The notes: generated by a model from the sequence alone, not told the origin. A stretch of 64,000 nucleotides of DNA from Pontiella sulfatireligans (GCF_900890705.1 NZ_CAAHFH010000002.1:1116001-1180000), one strand, 5' to 3'. Shown: positions 24,796 through 33,271, numbered from the stretch's first letter. Numbers and translations are program-made.

Positions 24796-27700
24796 ATGCA
24801 CGTACCATTTACACAGAAAACGCTCGAAGACTGGGCCGGCAAACGCACCTTTCGCGATGGAATGACCCTCTTTGAAAAGGGCAAGGTCGACAAAGCAACA
24901 TTCGACCCGCCGTTTGTCACCGGCCAGCTTTCCATCGGCATCCGCGGGATGCGGAGCAAATTCGAGATCCTCAAAGACGGCTTCGTCGAAAACCACTGCC
25001 CCTGCCGCGAAAACCGCGAAGAAGGAAAAATCTGCGCTCACCTAGTCGCGATCGGCCTCGAAGCGGTGCGCCTCTACTCCGACCCGATGCGGGTCGATAA
25101 AATGGCGGAGGAAAAGCGGCGCGCCGACCGCCTTGCCTCGTTCGACGATTCCGCCTACCACGCCCGCGACCCCAACGGCGTTCCGGCCCAGCTGCGCATT
25201 ACGCTTAAGCAGAGCTGGCGCGAGCGCCTGTCCAGCGGCGAAGTGCCGCTGCGCTGCGCCGTCACCGCCGTCGGCACCACGTATCCGCTGAACGAATTCC
25301 CGAAAAAAACGCCGCTCGCCCTGAGCCAGGCCGACGACAACCTCCTTTTCGTGCTCGAAGATATTTCCGAAGGCCCCGCCAAAGGCAAGCTGACCGCCAC
25401 CCTCTCCGACTTCATCAATATTCTGGAGCTGTGCGGCGGCACGGCAATTTATGAAGGCGGGCGCGACGACTATTTGATGGTCGACGAAAGCATCACCCCG
25501 ACCTTCGTCCGCATGCAGCTCGACGAGGAAACCGGCGAGCTGGTGCTCTCCATCCACTCCTGCCCAGCTGAATTAAAACACGAAGGCACAAAGGACACGA
25601 AACTTAGTGATCTTTGTGCCTTGAGCGAAGCGGGTGTTGAAGAACCAGCTTTTGTGGTGAGCGGAGGCAACGGCTGGGCGCTGCAGGGCGGGGTTTTCAC
25701 CAAGCTCGAAAAAGTGCTGCCCGGCCCGTTGCGCGCCATCTACGACGCCCCCGTGCGCATTCCGCACAACGCCGTTCCGTCCTTCATGAAAAAAGAGCTC
25801 CCCATGCTCGAAAAACTCATGGAGGTCAAAAGCAACATTACGCCCGACATGATGCATCTCAGTCTCGCCAAACCGCGCTACAGGCTGGTCATCGACGGCA
25901 CGCAAAGCGTGCTCTCCGCCACGCTCTATGCTGAATACGGCATCGTCCAGCTCGTTGCCGGGCGCGACGAAGCGCTCGGAAGCTTTTCAATTCCCGCCGA
26001 GGACGACCTGCTCGAATTCCAAATCCGGAACATGGACGCCGAAAAGGAAGCGCTCGAAGTGATCACCGAAGTCGGCTTCCGCGGACACCGCGGCGACATG
26101 CTCCGGCAGATCCGCGGCAACCGCGAAGTGCTCAACTTTCTTGGGGGCGGCATTCCGCGCCTGCGCCGCCTCGGCTGGCGCATCGACCTCGACGGCATGG
26201 CCGGCGCCTTCATGGACCAGGCCGAAACCACCGTGCCCGTCGTACACGTCAACTCGTCCGCCAGCTCCGGCTTTTTCGAAGTCGGCTACGACTACGAAAC
26301 CACCGGAGGCCAAAGCCTCGACGACGCCGACATCCAGCGCGCCATCAACATGGGCGAGGCCTTCATCGAAAAGAAAGGCCGCACCATCCTGCTCGACATC
26401 GACGCCATCGAAACCGCGCGCGAAGTCTTCAGCGACTGCGCCACCGGCGCCGGCGAGAAACCCGGCACCTTTAAGATGAACGACATCCACGCGGCCTATG
26501 TCCAGTCGTCGCTCCTGTCGCTCGACGGCGTTGACCTCGAGACCGCGCCGGAATGGACGGCCAAGGCCGAGGCGCAAAACCGCGACTCCAAAGTCGAACC
26601 GGTTCCGTTGGGCCACTTGGAAGACACGCTGCGCGACTACCAGAAAGACGGCGTCTACTGGCTCCGCTTCCTGGAAAAACGAGGTTTCTGCGGCATCCTC
26701 GCCGACGAGATGGGCTTGGGCAAAACCCTGCAGGCCCTCACGTGGCTGCAGCTCCAACGCGCAAACGGCGCCGCGCAGGGCGCCCCGGCGCTGATCATCT
26801 GCCCCACCAGCCTCGTCGAAAACTGGGCCGAAGAGTCCGAAAAGTTTACCCCCGGCCTGCGCGTGCTCAAGATGCACGGCGCCGACCGCCACAGCCTGTG
26901 GGCCGACGTGGCCGACAGCGATCTGGTGATCACCTCCTATGCCCTTATCCGTCGCGACCTTGACGAATATTTGAAGCATACCTTTTCCGTCGCCGCCCTC
27001 GATGAAGCGCAGCACATTAAAAACCGCACCACGCAAAACTCGACCGCCGTTAAAAAGATTCAGGCCCACCACAAGCTGGTGCTCACCGGCACGCCGATCG
27101 AAAACGGCGTGGCCGACCTCTGGTCGATCATGGACTTTTTGATGCCCGGCTACCTCGGCCATTACAAGGCCTTCCGCGAAAACTATGAACTGCCGATCCA
27201 AAACGGCGGGCCCGAGGCTGAGCTGGCGCAAATCAAGCTGCGCCGCAAACTGCACCCGTTCCTCCTGCGCCGCCTCAAGAAAGATGTCGCCAAGGATCTG
27301 CCCGATAAGATCCAGCGCGTCGCCCACTGCACGCTGAGCGGCGACCAAGCCAAGGTCTACAAACAGCTGCTCGAAAGCGCCAAGCGCAAGATCAACGATC
27401 TCGGCGGCGAACAGGGCTTCAACAAAAACCGCATGGAGGTGCTCAAGGTGCTGCTGCGGCTGCGGCAAACCTGCTGCCACCTTGATCTGCTCAAACTGCC
27501 GAACCTCAAGAGCGAATATCCCTCCGCCAAGCTCGAACTGTTTTTCGAGCTCGTAAACGAGGCGCTCGACGCCGGCCACCGCATCCTCGTCTTCAGCCAG
27601 TTTACCTCAATGCTCTCCATCATCCGTGAAGAGCTCGAAGCGCGGGAGCTGAAATACTGCTATCTCGACGGCTCCACCAAAGACCGGCAAACCCGCGTGC

Positions 27701-28032
27701 GCACCTTCAACTCCGACCGCTCCATCCCGCTCTTTCTCATCAGCCTCAAGGCCGGCGGCAGCGGACTCAACCTTACCGGCGCCGACATGGTGATCCACTT
27801 CGATCCATGGTGGAACCCCGCCGTCGAAGACCAGGCCACCGACCGCGCGCACCGCATCGGCCAGAAAAACACCGTCTACAGCGTCAAGCTCATCACCAAA
27901 AACACCGTCGAAGAAAAGGTGCTGCAGATGCAGCAAAAGAAAAAGAGCGTCATCGACGCCACCCTCGAGAAAGACGGCGACATCAGCTCATCCCTCACCT
28001 GGAACGACGTGCAGGAGCTGCTGTCGGTTTAA
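24796..28032 (+). CDS. SNF2/Rad54-family DNA translocase with SWIM zinc finger
   Basis: A protein of 1078 residues from the ATG at 24796. An N-terminal SWIM zinc finger (CPC...CAH, residues 68-82) precedes a long middle region and the two RecA-like lobes: Walker A DEMGLGKT near 640, DEAQ at 736-739, GTPIENGVADLWSIMDF, then ISLKAGGSGLNLTGADMV and DPWWNPAVEDQATDRAHRIGQ. Bacterial members of this RapA/HepA-like class remodel nucleoprotein or RNA polymerase; the exact role is unknown. Residues about 261-285 are encoded by a repeat otherwise found between genes. There is no clear ribosome binding site. Confidence 0.9.
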   Translation: MHVPFTQKTLEDWAGKRTFRDGMTLFEKGKVDKATFDPPFVTGQLSIGIRGMRSKFEILKDGFVENHCPCRENREEGKICAHLVAIGLEAVRLYSDPMRVDKMAEEKRRADRLASFDDSAYHARDPNGVPAQLRITLKQSWRERLSSGEVPLRCAVTAVGTTYPLNEFPKKTPLALSQADDNLLFVLEDISEGPAKGKLTATLSDFINILELCGGTAIYEGGRDDYLMVDESITPTFVRMQLDEETGELVLSIHSCPAELKHEGTKDTKLSDLCALSEAGVEEPAFVVSGGNGWALQGGVFTKLEKVLPGPLRAIYDAPVRIPHNAVPSFMKKELPMLEKLMEVKSNITPDMMHLSLAKPRYRLVIDGTQSVLSATLYAEYGIVQLVAGRDEALGSFSIPAEDDLLEFQIRNMDAEKEALEVITEVGFRGHRGDMLRQIRGNREVLNFLGGGIPRLRRLGWRIDLDGMAGAFMDQAETTVPVVHVNSSASSGFFEVGYDYETTGGQSLDDADIQRAINMGEAFIEKKGRTILLDIDAIETAREVFSDCATGAGEKPGTFKMNDIHAAYVQSSLLSLDGVDLETAPEWTAKAEAQNRDSKVEPVPLGHLEDTLRDYQKDGVYWLRFLEKRGFCGILADEMGLGKTLQALTWLQLQRANGAAQGAPALIICPTSLVENWAEESEKFTPGLRVLKMHGADRHSLWADVADSDLVITSYALIRRDLDEYLKHTFSVAALDEAQHIKNRTTQNSTAVKKIQAHHKLVLTGTPIENGVADLWSIMDFLMPGYLGHYKAFRENYELPIQNGGPEAELAQIKLRRKLHPFLLRRLKKDVAKDLPDKIQRVAHCTLSGDQAKVYKQLLESAKRKINDLGGEQGFNKNRMEVLKVLLRLRQTCCHLDLLKLPNLKSEYPSAKLELFFELVNEALDAGHRILVFSQFTSMLSIIREELEARELKYCYLDGSTKDRQTRVRTFNSDRSIPLFLISLKAGGSGLNLTGADMVIHFDPWWNPAVEDQATDRAHRIGQKNTVYSVKLITKNTVEEKVLQMQQKKKSVIDATLEKDGDISSSLTWNDVQELLSV
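25576..25645. repeat. Intergenic-type inverted repeat inside the SNF2 coding sequence
   Basis: It contains 11-bp perfect arms AAGGCACAAAG (25583-25593) and CTTTGTGCCTT (25612-25622), preceded by AACACG and followed by GCGAAGCGGGTGTT. The same start, arms and end (GCGAACGGGTGTT) occur in the intergenic element at 38205-38292, so this is one repeat family. Here it is translated in frame as roughly KHEGTKDTKLSDLCALSEAG. Confidence 0.8.
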
Positions 28033-28421
28033 CCTTGAAAAGAAAATGGAACCACTATTTTTCACTAATCATCACTAATAGTGAAGGAGTTGCACTACTG
28101 CCGATACTCACCTCCAGGGTGAGTTGACCGCACGTCATTCCAGTGCGTCTAAAGTGCCGTTTTCATTAGGCCCTACGCAGGTTTTTATGGTGCGATGATC
28201 GATTTCGCAGCGCGTGGATCGACAACGAGTGTTTGCAACGAATCCAATGGGCCGAAAACGGGACTTTAACAAGGGAAAAGCACTGACCAGTACACATGGA
28301 ATCCCTCATCTCAACGAGCCCAACCTGCCGGAACATTCGTTGCTTTTCCTTCATTCGTTGCCACTAAATTCTGCGAAGAACCTTTTATTAGGGATTAGTC
28401 TGAATTCTCCCCGGCATGCTC
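28033..28421. other. Non-coding region between the helicase and integron integrase genes
   Basis: 389 bases with no credible gene. It holds two small inverted repeats, TTCACTA/TAGTGAA (28061-28085) and CTCACC/GGTGAG (28107-28123), and several ATTCGTTGC-like words near 28335-28365. Neither hairpin has a T run, so no terminator is called. Confidence 0.6.
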
Positions 28422-29411
28422 CTAAAGCAAATCCAGCGGGCTCTTCACCGCATCGATGTCCTTGTTCATCACATGCGTGTAGATTTCCGTCGTCTTCACA
28501 TCCTTGTGGCCCATCAGTTCCTGCACCAAGCGTATGTTGACGCCGTTTTCCAGCAGGTGCGTTGCAAAGCTGTGCCGCATCGTATGGCATCCCGCCCGCT
28601 TGACGATTCCCGCATTCCGCACCGCCGCCTTGACCGCCTTCTGCAACCCCGATTCCATCACATGGTGCCGCATTTCCTTTCCAGACCGCGGATCGATCGA
28701 ACGGCTCTTCGACGGGAAAACATACTGCCAGCCGGTCTCGCGGCAGGCGTTCGGATATTTCCGCGCCAGCGCATCGGGGATATATACCTCGCCAAACCCT
28801 GCACGCAGATCCGTCTCATGAAGATCCGCCACCTTTTCAACATGTTCCGCCAGCAGCGATCGCACCGACTCCGGCAACACCACCGTCCGGTCTTTCCCGC
28901 CCTTACCGCCACGCACGAAAATGCGACCTTGGCCGAAGTCGATATCCTGAATCCTCAGTCGGATGCACTCCATCAGCCTCAAGCCGCATCCATACAGCAG
29001 CTGCGCCATCAGCCGATGCGTTCCCTCCATGCTGCGCAGTACCTGCTGAACTTCGTTTTGTGTCAGAACCGTTGGCGGCTTGCGTTGCTTCTTGCTCCGC
29101 ATCGGCGAGATTTCCCCCAGTTCGATGTCCAGCACCTCGCGATACAAGAAGATGATCGCATTCAACGCCTGCCGCTGCGTCGAGGCCGCCACTTTGCCCT
29201 CGCTCGCCAGATGGCTCAGCCAGCGCTCCACCTCTGCCGCGCCCATATCCTTTGGATGTTGCTTCATTCCATAGAATTTTAGAAAACGCTTGATCCAGTC
29301 GCAGTAGGTCTGCTCTGTCCGGTAAGCATAATGGTGATATCGCAAAACCTCCCGCACCTGCTCCATGAGCTTAAGATCTGGGTCGGGCTTGAATTTTTTC
29401 TTGTTTTCCAT
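28422..29411 (-). CDS. intI: Integron integrase (IntI-type tyrosine recombinase)
   Basis: A site-specific recombinase inserting and excising gene cassettes at attI x attC. It is 329 residues from the ATG at 29411, preceded by GGAGAG. A SAM-like N-terminal domain (about 12-100) precedes the catalytic domain: Arg145 (GCGLRLMEC), H276-TM-R279, His302 (GHKD) and the nucleophile Tyr311 (EIYTHV). The IntI-specific extra segment at about 198-222 ([20 protein letters not shown], then RKYP), absent from other tyrosine recombinases, identifies it. It is transcribed away from the cassettes, the canonical layout. No LexA-type box was recognised upstream. Confidence 0.95.
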   Translation of the reverse strand: MENKKKFKPDPDLKLMEQVREVLRYHHYAYRTEQTYCDWIKRFLKFYGMKQHPKDMGAAEVERWLSHLASEGKVAASTQRQALNAIIFLYREVLDIELGEISPMRSKKQRKPPTVLTQNEVQQVLRSMEGTHRLMAQLLYGCGLRLMECIRLRIQDIDFGQGRIFVRGGKGGKDRTVVLPESVRSLLAEHVEKVADLHETDLRAGFGEVYIPDALARKYPNACRETGWQYVFPSKSRSIDPRSGKEMRHHVMESGLQKAVKAAVRNAGIVKRAGCHTMRHSFATHLLENGVNIRLVQELMGHKDVKTTEIYTHVMNKDIDAVKSPLDLL

Positions 29412-29445
29412 GCTTCTCTCCATGAATATGACTCTGTCTAAAAAA

Positions 29446-29460
29446 TACTGATTAAGTATA
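29446..29460. promoter_or_regulatory. Small palindrome in the intI leader
   Basis: ATACTGATTAAGTAT is an inverted repeat (ATACT/AGTAT) 35 bases upstream of the intI start and next to a possible -10 (TATACT on the minus strand). It could be an operator or simply part of the promoter. Confidence 0.35.
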
Positions 29461-29486
29461 ACATGATTGAGAGAAGAAGAAAGTCC

Positions 29487-29642
29487 ATTTTCCATGTTTG
29501 CCCCTTTAATGCGGTCATATGTGGAAAATGTTTTAACCTTGGGTCATATGTGGAAAGCAAAACGGGCTATTTTCCATGTTTACCCCTTTAATACGGTCAT
29601 ATGTGGAAAATGAGTCCATCCCATAAGGGTCATATATGGAAA
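29487..29642. repeat. attI-side repeats: 44-bp duplication and four GGTCATATGTGGAAA motifs
   Basis: A 44-bp unit occurs at 29487-29530 and, with two differences, at 29569-29612 (82-bp period). Within and between these units the motif GGTCATATGTGGAAA occurs at 29513, 29542, 29595 and, with one change, 29628. It lies exactly between intI and the first cassette, where integrase-binding direct repeats are found in other attI sites. Confidence 0.75.
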
Positions 29643-29661
29643 ATTTTCCACTGATGACACT

Positions 29662-29668
29662 GTTAGCG
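29662..29668 (+). promoter_or_regulatory. Candidate attI recombination core
   Basis: GTTAGCG, 20 bases downstream of the last repeat motif and 22 bases before the first cassette gene, is the best GTTRRRY-like core here. Recombination would cut after the G, so cassette 1 would span 29663-30302. It deviates from consensus in two positions. Confidence 0.5.
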
Positions 29669-29689
29669 GATTTAAAATAAGAGAAAACT

Positions 29690-30211
29690 ATGAGTAGAGA
29701 TTGGGAATCTATTTTCACGACATGGTCGCAAGGGCCAAGTACAACAGAGCAACAACGAGCTGAAAATGCTGAACGTCAAATCCGTCAAGCAATACAAGCT
29801 AGTGAGAAGCTAAAAAATAGAAATATAAAGGTCTTCACCCAAGGTTCATATCGAAATCGTGTCAATGTAAGAAAAGACAGTGATGTTGATGTCGGTGTTC
29901 TGTGTTTTGATACGTATTTCCCTGAGTATCCCGACGATAATGTGAAAGCTCAGCTTTCGGAGAGTTTTGTTCCAGCCACCTACGAGTATGCCACGTTTAA
30001 AAATGAACTTGAAGAAGCTCTAGTCGCGCGATTTGGTAGAGTTGCGGTAACTAGAGGGAGCAAGGCTTTTGACATTAAGGCAAATACTTATCGTGTGGAA
30101 CCCCCAACCAATAATCAACTCTATACACTACCCGCACCGTGGTCATGTGAGGCCGACACCGAAGAAGAACTCAATCAAATGCTGAATCAATACTTCGATA
30201 AAATGCGGTAA
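29690..30211 (+). CDS. Cassette 1: truncated or chimeric CD-NTase-like nucleotidyltransferase
   Basis: A protein of 173 residues. Residues 1-135 match the start of CBASS-type cGAS/DncV-like nucleotidyltransferases: TQGSYRNRVNVRKDSDVDVG carries the GS and the first two acidic residues, and AFDIKANTYRVE follows. Where the third catalytic acid and the remaining 150 or more residues should come, the sequence switches to PPTNNQLYTLPAPWSCEADT and a short acidic helix. The enzyme is therefore probably inactive or altered. No effector gene accompanies it. Confidence 0.7.
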   Translation: MSRDWESIFTTWSQGPSTTEQQRAENAERQIRQAIQASEKLKNRNIKVFTQGSYRNRVNVRKDSDVDVGVLCFDTYFPEYPDDNVKAQLSESFVPATYEYATFKNELEEALVARFGRVAVTRGSKAFDIKANTYRVEPPTNNQLYTLPAPWSCEADTEEELNQMLNQYFDKMR

Positions 30212-30220
30212 AAAAAATCG

Positions 30221-30308
30221 GGCGAACCAGAGCCTTGACCTTACCGTGAAAACGCCCGTCGATCCGGTCAACGTTTATGCGCACGGCAGGTCAGGCTTAA
30301 CGTTGGGC
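30221..30308 (+). other. attC site 1
   Basis: 88 bp. GGCGAAC (R'') starts it and GTTGGGC (R') ends it. Inner arms AGCCTTGACCT (30231-30241) and AGGTCAGGCT (30288-30297) pair with one bulged T, the extrahelical base typical of attC. The centre contains GTGAAAACGCCCGTCGAT, shared with attC 4 and, with changes, attC 2 and 5. Confidence 0.9.
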
Positions 30309-30335
30309 TCATAAAATTAAAGAGGAAATATAAAA

Positions 30336-30839
30336 ATGAAGAATATCAATATCCTAATGATTCCAGTGATGGTCTTCGGTCTATTGGGTTGCACAAGTAC
30401 AGATACATCTCAAAGTTGTACCACTCCAGAACAAACCGATCTGATCGGTATGACGAAGTCTGATCTTAGCAAAGAGCTGGGCGAGCCAAGACAGATTGTG
30501 CACTCAACACACGAGTATCCCGATCAGGGCCTCAGTGTGACCGTCCTCGATGAGAAGGTTATTCAATATATAATCAAGCAAGGCTCGAACCGTCAGACCC
30601 CTCTCGGCGTGAAGGTCGGCACGCCGATGGCCGAGGTGACCAAGCTATACGGGAACTACACGGCGGAAGAAGAAGTAGAGAAGTGGTTTACTGGTGATGC
30701 ACCACACGTACTGTACCACCATGATGAATACGACAAGTACAAGATCAACTACCCGGACAAGAACCTCATTTTCATGTTTGATGAGAAGAAATGTGTCGAA
30801 TCTATATGGTTCGGCTTCCCACCACCCAAATCAAAATAA
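30336..30839 (+). CDS. Cassette 2: lipoprotein with BamE/SmpA-like start
   Basis: A protein of 167 residues preceded by AGAGGAAATA. The signal peptide ends in a lipobox (VFGLLGC, Cys19). The following TDLIGMTKSDLSKELGEPRQ resembles the BamE/SmpA-OmlA repeat, as does LGVKVGTPMAEVTKLYG, which suggests two copies of that small fold. The remainder is charged. It is probably envelope-associated; the function is unknown. Codon use is more AT-rich than that of the chromosomal neighbours. Confidence 0.7.
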   Translation: MKNINILMIPVMVFGLLGCTSTDTSQSCTTPEQTDLIGMTKSDLSKELGEPRQIVHSTHEYPDQGLSVTVLDEKVIQYIIKQGSNRQTPLGVKVGTPMAEVTKLYGNYTAEEEVEKWFTGDAPHVLYHHDEYDKYKINYPDKNLIFMFDEKKCVESIWFGFPPPKSK

Positions 30840-30922
30840 CCCCAGAAGCTTCAGCCTACTGTGAAGACGCCCGTTGAGTCAGGCAAAGCACAAGGCACAG
30901 CGGCTGAGCTTTAACGTTGTGC
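30834..30922 (+). other. attC site 2
   Basis: 89 bp, starting with AAATAAC, which includes the stop codon of the lipoprotein gene, and ending GTTGTGC. Inner arms AAGCTTCAGCC and GGCTGAGCTT pair with one bulged T. The centre has GTGAAGACGCCCGTTGAG. Confidence 0.85.
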
Positions 30923-30995
30923 AGATAACGATGGGGCATCCGAGCAGTGTTTCGAGAAACATTAAATTAATGGAGAGCGCAACCAAGGGTGAGTT

Positions 30996-31172
30996 ATGGA
31001 CGCTGAAGCAGATAATGTTAAATTTCAAGGACTGACCCCTGATCTGGCGTATTCCTTATGGTTTAGGTTGTTAATGGATCCGGTGGTGACCGGATCCGCC
31101 CGCGATTCGTTCGCGGGTACGCCATCTTTTTTAACAAGACAACGACCGCGGCGGAATCAACTTCAGCCATAG
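30996..31172 (+). CDS. Cassette 3, first frame: small hypothetical protein, 58 aa
   Basis: An open frame starting MDAEADNVKFQGLTPDLAYS and ending in a basic tail (RQRPRRNQLQP). It contains two DNA hairpins, GGATCCGGT/ACCGGATCC (31074-31095 region) and CCCGCGA/TCGCGGG just after, followed by a T run, so the stretch may be a regulatory or terminator-like structure and not a gene. No family is recognised. Confidence 0.35.
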   Translation: MDAEADNVKFQGLTPDLAYSLWFRLLMDPVVTGSARDSFAGTPSFLTRQRPRRNQLQP

Positions 31173-31192
31173 GGTCTGACTTGGATAATAAT

Positions 31193-31498
31193 ATGAAACC
31201 AAAATCATCAATCCTACCCTTTAAGCTGAACTTATCCCTTACTGCGGAGTTTTTCCTGCGAAGAGGTTTCTATATCCATGAACAGAACGGAAATCAGCTT
31301 CACCTTCTGAAGTCGGGTTCAGCATTGGCAATAACAACTAAAAGAATCCCGCTGGAACTGTCATTCAAGATATCTGAACAGGGAACCGAAGTATCATTGT
31401 CATACGGAACATTTGTCTTATTTGACACCGGAGATCTTGCCAAGGAACTTAAGCGGATCATTTCTCAACTGGAACAATTTAAAGAAAAACTAGTCTAA
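31193..31498 (+). CDS. Cassette 3, second frame: hypothetical protein, 101 aa
   Basis: From the ATG at 31193 (MKPKSSILPFKLNLSLTAEF). It is a beta-rich small protein with FFLRRGFYIHEQNGNQLHLL and a C-terminal amphipathic helix (LAKELKRIISQLEQFKEKL). No signal peptide or known family is seen. Its stop codon lies within the first core of attC 3, the compact organisation usual for cassettes. Confidence 0.6.
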   Translation: MKPKSSILPFKLNLSLTAEFFLRRGFYIHEQNGNQLHLLKSGSALAITTKRIPLELSFKISEQGTEVSLSYGTFVLFDTGDLAKELKRIISQLEQFKEKLV

Positions 31499-31550
31499 CA
31501 AGAAGGTGGAGAGTGACGCCTTCGTCGCCCCTCACCATGAAACGTTGGCA
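31493..31550 (+). other. attC site 3 (short form)
   Basis: 58 bp, from GTCTAAC (perfect RYYYAAC) to GTTGGCA. Inner arms GGTGGAG and CTCACC pair with one bulged G. The loop is short, so this site is close to the minimum attC length, unlike the 87-89 bp of the others. Confidence 0.8.
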
Positions 31551-31561
31551 GCAGAAAGAAC

Positions 31562-31993
31562 ATGATAATAAAACTCAAAATTGAATGCGTATACGGAGCC
31601 TATCTTGAAGAGGAGTGCATACGCATTATTGCGCTGGATGATTCTGAATCTTTGTATGATCTACACTACAGAATACAAGATGCCGTGAAGTTCGATGATG
31701 ATCATCCGTTTACATACTTTACAGCAAACAGCCCTTCGCCGAGGGCAAATCGAATTTGTCTAACGAGTGCCGACGGATGGGCAGCGAAAGAAGATTATTT
31801 CGACAAAACTCTATTGAAGGACATTTGGCCTCTTGGAGAAAAGAAGCTGTATTATAGATTTGATTTTGGCGATGACTGGATATTTGAAATCAGGAAAATG
31901 CGTTCGTTAAAAGCTGATTCAGAAATTGAAGTACCGCAAGTTTTAGAACGAATCGGACCAAATCCCGAACAGTATCCCTATTACGAAGAATAA
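31562..31993 (+). CDS. Cassette 4: plasmid pRiA4b ORF-3-like protein
   Basis: A protein of 143 residues. MIIKLKIECVYGAYLEEECI is followed by YDLHYRIQDAVKFDDDHPFTYFTA and the diagnostic LYYRFDFGDDWIFEI, then LERIGPNPEQYPYYE. This is the pRiA4b ORF-3-like family (IS1096 passenger TnpR-type), common on plasmids and integrons; its biochemical role is unknown. It starts 11 bases after attC 3. Confidence 0.85.
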   Translation: MIIKLKIECVYGAYLEEECIRIIALDDSESLYDLHYRIQDAVKFDDDHPFTYFTANSPSPRANRICLTSADGWAAKEDYFDKTLLKDIWPLGEKKLYYRFDFGDDWIFEIRKMRSLKADSEIEVPQVLERIGPNPEQYPYYEE

Positions 31994-31997
31994 AAAA

Positions 31998-32084
31998 TGC
32001 CAACCAGTCAATTGAGGCTATCGTGACAACGCCCGTCGATTAGGTCGACATCAGTTGCACTCAGCCTCATCTCAAACGTTCATA
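31998..32084 (+). other. attC site 4
   Basis: 87 bp, starting TGCCAAC and ending GTTCATA. Inner arms TTGAGGCT and AGCCTCAT pair. The centre has GTGACAACGCCCGTCGAT, nearly identical to attC 1. Its TGCCAAC is the exact complement of the GTTGGCA core that opens this cassette, as expected for a cassette that was once circular. Confidence 0.88.
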
Positions 32085-32111
32085 GAATATCTATAAGAAA
32101 TTATCTGAGAA

Positions 32112-33020
32112 ATGATTATGAGAAAACATATAAAATTATGCTTGGTCTGGTGGTGTTGCATCACAGTGATCGCGATTGGACAGATGGATCGTGTGACTTC
32201 TAGTTCCGAACACGCGAACCCCGTCTTAAAAGATCTTCTTGATCCCTCTTCCTCGATAGTTTTTATCGCGGCTCACCGCGGAGGCTATGAGAACGACAAA
32301 ACAGACAAGGCACCGGAGAACTCTGTAGTCAACATCACAAACAGCCAGCGGAAGGGCTACGAGCTTTTCGAGACGGATATCCAGAGAACGAAGGACGGTC
32401 ACTTTGTGATGGCTCATGACCCGACAATCAATCGAGAAACTTCTGGTGTGGGGAAAGTATCTGATATGACCCTTATTGAACTAAAGGCTCTTCACAAGCG
32501 ATACCGGGATCGCAGCCTGTCGCCAGAACGAATTGCAACCCTCGAAGAATTTCTAGAGCAAGGCAAAGGGCGCACGGTATTCAAAGCTGATATGAAACCA
32601 GGAGTCAGCAAGCATTTTGTTGACATTATGAAGTTAGTGACTGATCACAACGCCCTTGAGGGAATCATCTTTCGAGTGCCTTACCGAGATGCGGAATTTT
32701 ATGATATTTACAGAAAACAGGGCGGTGTCATTGCCAAACATACACTTATGTTTCAGGTCACTTCGAAAAAACAGGTCGATGACATCAAGACGCGGTTTGA
32801 TTCCTCAACGATCGAAATTAAGCTGAACAAAGCCGTCCCTACAAACGAGCAGTCGCTCGATCTGATTCGATATGCCACCGATACAGGCTTTATTGTGGAA
32901 ACACATGCAGAGGGTGGCGAGGAGGATTGGATAAAACTTATCGATGCCGGCGTGCGCATTTTTCACACGAAAACCCCCTCAAAGCTGAAAGCGCTGCTTC
33001 AAGCCTCCACTAATCATTAA
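32112..33020 (+). CDS. Cassette 5: glycerophosphodiester phosphodiesterase, secreted
   Basis: A protein of 302 residues (the second Met at 32118 is an alternative start). A signal peptide or anchor (about 8-24) precedes a GDPD TIM barrel: AAHRGGYENDKTDKAPENS gives the catalytic His and Glu, ELFETDIQRTKDGHFVMAHD the metal ligands and second His, and IVETHAEGGEEDW the late strand. It hydrolyses glycerophosphodiesters to glycerol-3-phosphate, probably in the periplasm. It is the longest cassette (about 1.06 kb). Confidence 0.88.
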   Translation: MIMRKHIKLCLVWWCCITVIAIGQMDRVTSSSEHANPVLKDLLDPSSSIVFIAAHRGGYENDKTDKAPENSVVNITNSQRKGYELFETDIQRTKDGHFVMAHDPTINRETSGVGKVSDMTLIELKALHKRYRDRSLSPERIATLEEFLEQGKGRTVFKADMKPGVSKHFVDIMKLVTDHNALEGIIFRVPYRDAEFYDIYRKQGGVIAKHTLMFQVTSKKQVDDIKTRFDSSTIEIKLNKAVPTNEQSLDLIRYATDTGFIVETHAEGGEEDWIKLIDAGVRIFHTKTPSKLKALLQASTNH

Positions 33021-33057
33021 CCGGAATATCAGAAACTATGAGGCAAGCTCAACCAAA

Positions 33058-33145
33058 GCCTAACCAGAGAATTCACCGTACTGTGACAACGCTCGATTTT
33101 TAGGGCAAAGTCATTTGCACAGTCCGGTGATTCAGGACGTCGGTC
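33058..33145 (+). other. attC site 5 (degenerate right core)
   Basis: 88 bp, from GCCTAAC (perfect RYYYAAC). Inner arms GAATTCACCG and CCGGTGATTC pair with a bulged T. The centre has GTGACAACGCTCGAT. The right core reads GTCGGTC, with GTC instead of GTT, which should weaken recombination. Confidence 0.8.
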
Positions 33146-33271
33146 TTCGAAGAATAGGTCTGGCTTTATGAGCATAGAGATAACAATCGTTCAAATACAA
33201 GAGGACTCAATGAACAAACAACAGCACCTCGATTACGTCATCAAACGGGTAGCCTCCTTCGTCCTGTTTAT

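Noticed and set aside
25987-27579. 530-codon frame opposite the SNF2 helicase
   Set aside because: Shadow frame; the plus strand carries unmistakable helicase motifs across the whole interval.
29412-29486. LexA/SOS box controlling intI
   Set aside because: No CTGT-N8-ACAG or other recognised LexA motif was found; only the small palindrome ATACTGATTAAGTAT is present, which is not enough.
29487-29642. CRISPR array
   Set aside because: Only four imperfect 15-bp motifs with unequal spacers, no cas genes; better explained as attI-side repeats.
29487-29642. Plasmid-type iteron origin
   Set aside because: No Rep gene nearby and the repeats lie exactly between intI and the first cassette.
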